Source: Lonepinella sp051851555 (lineage in GTDB: Bacteria > Pseudomonadota > Gammaproteobacteria > Enterobacterales > Pasteurellaceae). Taken from it: DNA of 64,000 nt. The notes under the pieces were generated by a model that did no database searches, was not told where the DNA came from, and worked only from the letters and a program-made list of their open reading frames with translations. Below are positions 61,850-64,000 of the stretch, in pieces. Positions within the stretch are counted from its first letter, which is position 1; each line of letters opens with the position of its first letter. The position numbers and the translations under genes are program-made. The stretch covers positions 186,001 to 250,000 of the forward strand of contig NZ_JBPDVH010000002.1 of the NCBI RefSeq assembly GCF_051851555.1, in the 5' to 3' direction.

Positions 61850-62710
61850 CTATTGTGTCAATAAATCCAAGGCCTCTTGATATTTTGCCACGGTTTTCTC
61901 AATCACATCCGCTGGCACTTTCGGCGCAGGCGGTTGCTTATTCCAACCACTTTGCTCCAACCAGTCACGCACAAATTGCTTATCAAAGGACGGCGGATTG
62001 CTGCCTTCTTGATAAGTGTCCACCGACCAAAAACGGCTAGAATCTGGCGTTAACACCTCATCCATCAAGGTCAATGTCCCGTTTTCATCTAAACCAAATT
62101 CAAATTTAGTGTCGCAAATAATAATCCCTTTCGTCAAGGCATAATTTGCCGCCGCTTTATATAACGCAATCGCCGAATCACGCACTTGCGCCGCTAACTC
62201 CGCCCCAATTTGACGCTCACATTCTGCATAACTAATATTAATATCGTGATCGCCCACCTCTTCTTTGCTAGACGGCGTGAAAATCGGTTCGGGCAATTTG
62301 CTTGCCTCCACTAACCCTTTCGGCAGTTCCAAGCCACAAATCGTGCCAGTTTGTTTATAATCTTTCAAACCCGAACCTGTTAAATAACCTCGCACAATGC
62401 TTTCAATTTTAATCGGCGTTAAACGTTTACACACCACCGCCCGATCTTTCACTAAATCCGCCTCGGCTTTCGGTAACACATCATACACCGTATCGCCAGT
62501 AAAATGATTCGGCATAATATGGGCTAATTTGTTAAACCAAAAGTTCGAAATTTGGGTCAAGATCTCACCCTTGCGTGGAATCGGATCACCCAGAATCACA
62601 TCAAACGCCGACAGCCGATCCGTCGCCACCATTAACATCCGTTTATCATCAATTTCATAAAGATCACGCACTTTGCCCGAATAGATTTTTTTAAGACTTA
62701 ATTCTGCCAT
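61850..62710 (-). CDS. purC: SAICAR synthase PurC
   Basis: 286 residues. KIYSGKVRDLYEIDDKRMLM, VATDRLSAFDVILGDPIPRKG and GLKDYKQTGTICG, IICDTKFEFGLDENG identify the SAICAR synthetase family (long form, near 290 residues). It joins CAIR and aspartate in purine synthesis, upstream of PurH. Its own PurR-type operator and promoter lie at 62762-62803. It is transcribed separately from purHD-glyA. Confidence 0.95.
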   Translation of the reverse strand: MAELSLKKIYSGKVRDLYEIDDKRMLMVATDRLSAFDVILGDPIPRKGEILTQISNFWFNKLAHIMPNHFTGDTVYDVLPKAEADLVKDRAVVCKRLTPIKIESIVRGYLTGSGLKDYKQTGTICGLELPKGLVEASKLPEPIFTPSSKEEVGDHDINISYAECERQIGAELAAQVRDSAIALYKAAANYALTKGIIICDTKFEFGLDENGTLTLMDEVLTPDSSRFWSVDTYQEGSNPPSFDKQFVRDWLEQSGWNKQPPAPKVPADVIEKTVAKYQEALDLLTQ

Positions 62711-62750
62711 TGGATTACCCTTGTTTGAGAAAATAAAAGGTGAAATAAAA

Positions 62751-62803
62751 AACTGCGGTAAATTATACCGCAGTTTTCAAGCAAAAAAAGCAAACGTTTG
62801 CAT
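62751..62803 (-). promoter_or_regulatory. purC promoter and PurR operator with inverted uptake-signal pair
   Basis: AAGCAAACGTTTGCAT (62788-62803) is close to the PurR consensus, with a perfect GCAAACGTTTGC core. Downstream on the minus strand, TATAAT (62762-62767) is a perfect -10 box. It forms the loop of AAAACTGCGGTA/TACCGCAGTT (62751-62777), a near-uptake-signal dyad. No good -35 is seen; the TTGCTT stretches are poorly spaced. PurR bound here would block the promoter. Confidence 0.65.
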
Positions 62804-62864
62804 TTTGGTGGGAAATTTTTGTGATCTCTTCCTTTTTAATGCTCGTTCAGTTATCACTTTGATT

Positions 62865-63191
62865 TCAAGTTGAATAAAAATCCTTGTCTGCTATCCAATT
62901 CTTAATTGTTTTGATTTGTGTTGGTGTGCTAGCGAAATTAAAGGTTTTTCGTTTATTATTGAATTTTACGCCCAAAATATAAACCACTTCATTGTCATTA
63001 TCTATGTCATACAAAAAGTAAATATTCCTCACTACAATGTATTTATATTTTGTTGTTCCCCAATAGGGACGTAAATTATAATTTTGTGAAAGCTGATATA
63101 GCAAAAATTCATGTTGAATATCATCCAAATACACATCAATAAAATTTGCTATATACACATTGGCAAAATAGACCGAATAAGGTTTAAACAT
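62865..63191 (-). CDS. ParE/RelE-like toxin (putative)
   Basis: 108 residues. The C-terminal pattern YKYIVVRNIYFLYDIDNDNEVVYILGVKF followed by NNK matches the final strands of the RelE/ParE fold (Arg near the catalytic face, then hydrophobic strands). The upstream small gene overlaps it by eight bases, as in antitoxin-toxin pairs. Base content is low in GC compared with neighbours, suggesting transfer. Aromatic residues are unusually frequent. The target (gyrase or mRNA) is unknown. Confidence 0.6.
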   Translation of the reverse strand: MFKPYSVYFANVYIANFIDVYLDDIQHEFLLYQLSQNYNLRPYWGTTKYKYIVVRNIYFLYDIDNDNEVVYILGVKFNNKRKTFNFASTPTQIKTIKNWIADKDFYST

Positions 63192-63366
63192 TTTGCTTAT
63201 TCTTTCTTGATGTCATCTGCACTGCAACACCCTTTTCAAAATCTGCATAAAATTGTGCGGTTGCCAATGCAGCCCAGATTTTTTCTTGATTAGTAAACAC
63301 TTGATCTTCTTCTGAAATTTCATTCTCAGTAGAGATAAACTTATTCGGATTAAGAGCCAGTTCCAT
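63184..63366 (-). CDS. Small antitoxin-like protein upstream of the ParE-like gene
   Basis: 60 residues, from an ATG preceded by a strong GGGGGAAA. It is acidic in the middle (ENEISEEDQVF) with a basic C-terminus (TSRKNKQNV), a composition typical of small antitoxins. It has no clear helix-turn-helix or ribbon-helix-helix motif. It ends inside the toxin gene start (AATGTTTAA overlap). The 175 bp upstream (63367-63541) hold no other gene. I assign the role from gene order and overlap only. Confidence 0.5.
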   Translation of the reverse strand: MELALNPNKFISTENEISEEDQVFTNQEKIWAALATAQFYADFEKGVAVQMTSRKNKQNV

Positions 63367-63541
63367 ATTTCCCCCTTTTCGTAAAACTGTTTATCAGTCT
63401 AATCCGTAACCAAAAGGAAAGCAAATTTTTTAAGGTTATTTTTGTGATCTTGATTCCAAATTTGGAAAATTACTTTTGTCACCATTTTTATTTCCTATTA
63501 TTCTTAAATCATCTTAAAAATGGTAAATACCATAAGGAAAA

Positions 63542-63689
63542 ATGAATGATAAATTATATTTCTCGCCTCACTGTATCCAAAACAAGACAATAGTCCTAGC
63601 CATTATCGGAACCCACACAAAACAACGACATAGTTAAAGCCAAGCAACTTTGGCAACAAATCAAACAGGAACTAAAAAATAACCATTAA
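63542..63689 (+). pseudogene. Remnant of a HigB/RelE-type toxin (frameshifted)
   Basis: Two reading frames hold the halves of a toxin C-terminus. Frame 1 (63542-63637) reads DKLYFSPHCIQNKTIVLAI and stops. Frame 2 (63618-63689) reads QNNDIVKAKQLWQQIKQELK and ends at the antitoxin start. Together they resemble the end of the 'addiction module killer protein' family (GYRVYF, then IVLLLCGGDKSTQ, then DIxKAKxLW). The first half of the gene, with the catalytic parts, is missing. This gene is dead. Confidence 0.65.
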
Positions 63690-63960
63690 AACCCGAGAAT
63701 TTGATGCAGCACGCTATCTTAAAGATGAAGAAATGATGGCTGTTTATCTTGCCATGGCTTTAGAAGAAGGCTCAGCAGAAGAATTTATCCACGCCCTAAA
63801 TACCGTCGCTCGAGCTAAAGGGATGTCCGAGATTGCCGAAAAATCAGGCATCGGCTGAGAAACTCTCTCAAGCGAAAAAACACGTTTTGATACTATTTTA
63901 AAAATTATTACCGCTCTTGGGTTAAATCTCTCCATTTCTCCGAAAATGGCGTTATCCTAA
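63679..63960 (+). pseudogene. Remnant of the matching XRE-family (addiction module) antitoxin
   Basis: 94 codons in one frame: TIKTREFDAARYLKDEEMMA, EEFIHALNTVARAKGMSEIAE and RFDTILKIITALGLNLSISP are those of the HigA-like 'addiction module antidote' family. The expected start codon reads ATA (63679-63681) in place of ATG, and an in-frame TGA at 63856-63858 interrupts the DNA-binding helix-turn-helix (SGIG-stop-ETLSSE). It overlaps the toxin remnant by 11 bases as an intact operon would. Loss of function is clear. Confidence 0.72.
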
Positions 63961-64000
63961 TATAGCGTAAAACGCCCTTAAACAAGGGTGTTATGACCAC

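Overview
The window is chromosomal DNA from a member of the Pasteurellaceae. The Haemophilus-type DNA uptake signal sequence (core AAGTGCGGT and its complement ACCGCACTT) recurs throughout, both inside genes and as inverted pairs between genes. The proteins and local gene order resemble Haemophilus and Aggregatibacter. The ygiW-qseBC arrangement and an intact argD would suit Aggregatibacter or a close relative, but the genus is an inference. Almost all of the window is ordinary core genome.

Layout. 1-2 kb: end of sstT, an SOS-controlled UmuD-like gene and a lipoprotein. 2-8.4 kb: tsaE-amiB-mutL-miaA-hfq-hflX. 8.4-12 kb: tyrR and ycjX-ycjF on the minus strand. 12-17.5 kb: the sapABCDF peptide ABC transporter. 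17.6-21.6 kb: a CRP-linked general porin and the ygiW-qseB-qseC signalling operon. 21.7-26.9 kb: purH-purD-glyA plus a DUF1294 gene, under a PurR operator and interrupted by a 538-bp repeat. 27-28.4 kb: a DoxX protein and a HigBA-like toxin-antitoxin pair. 28.4-32.1 kb: uvrB-dsbD. 32.1-32.8 kb: an AT-rich gap with a DnaA-box dyad and tRNA-Asn. 32.8-38.1 kb: a CaCA exchanger, then map, glnD, erpA and yacL. 38.2-44 kb: proQ-prc-ldtD-ycbK-ycbL (envelope). 44.2-52.6 kb: lysC, lptFG, pepA, cmoB, rng and a lipoprotein. 52.6-56.3 kb: tldD between two copies of the repeat, argD and initiator tRNA. 56.5-62.7 kb: mltA-tcdA, znuA, argG, a YeeZ-like gene and purC. 62.8-64 kb: an AT-rich end with one intact toxin-antitoxin pair and the remains of another.

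The most distinctive structure is a family of intergenic elements, two near full length (about 515-540 bp) and one half-length (about 300 bp). Each is a large foldback made of two diverged inverted arms around a centre carrying an uptake signal. The nested stems differ in sequence between copies while base pairing is kept, which points to selection on structure, as RNA or as DNA hairpin. Other points of interest are an SOS-regulated UmuD homologue without its catalytic Ser/Lys, Sap ATPases with altered catalytic positions, a purC promoter whose -10 box lies in the loop of an inverted uptake-signal pair, and a decaying toxin-antitoxin locus.
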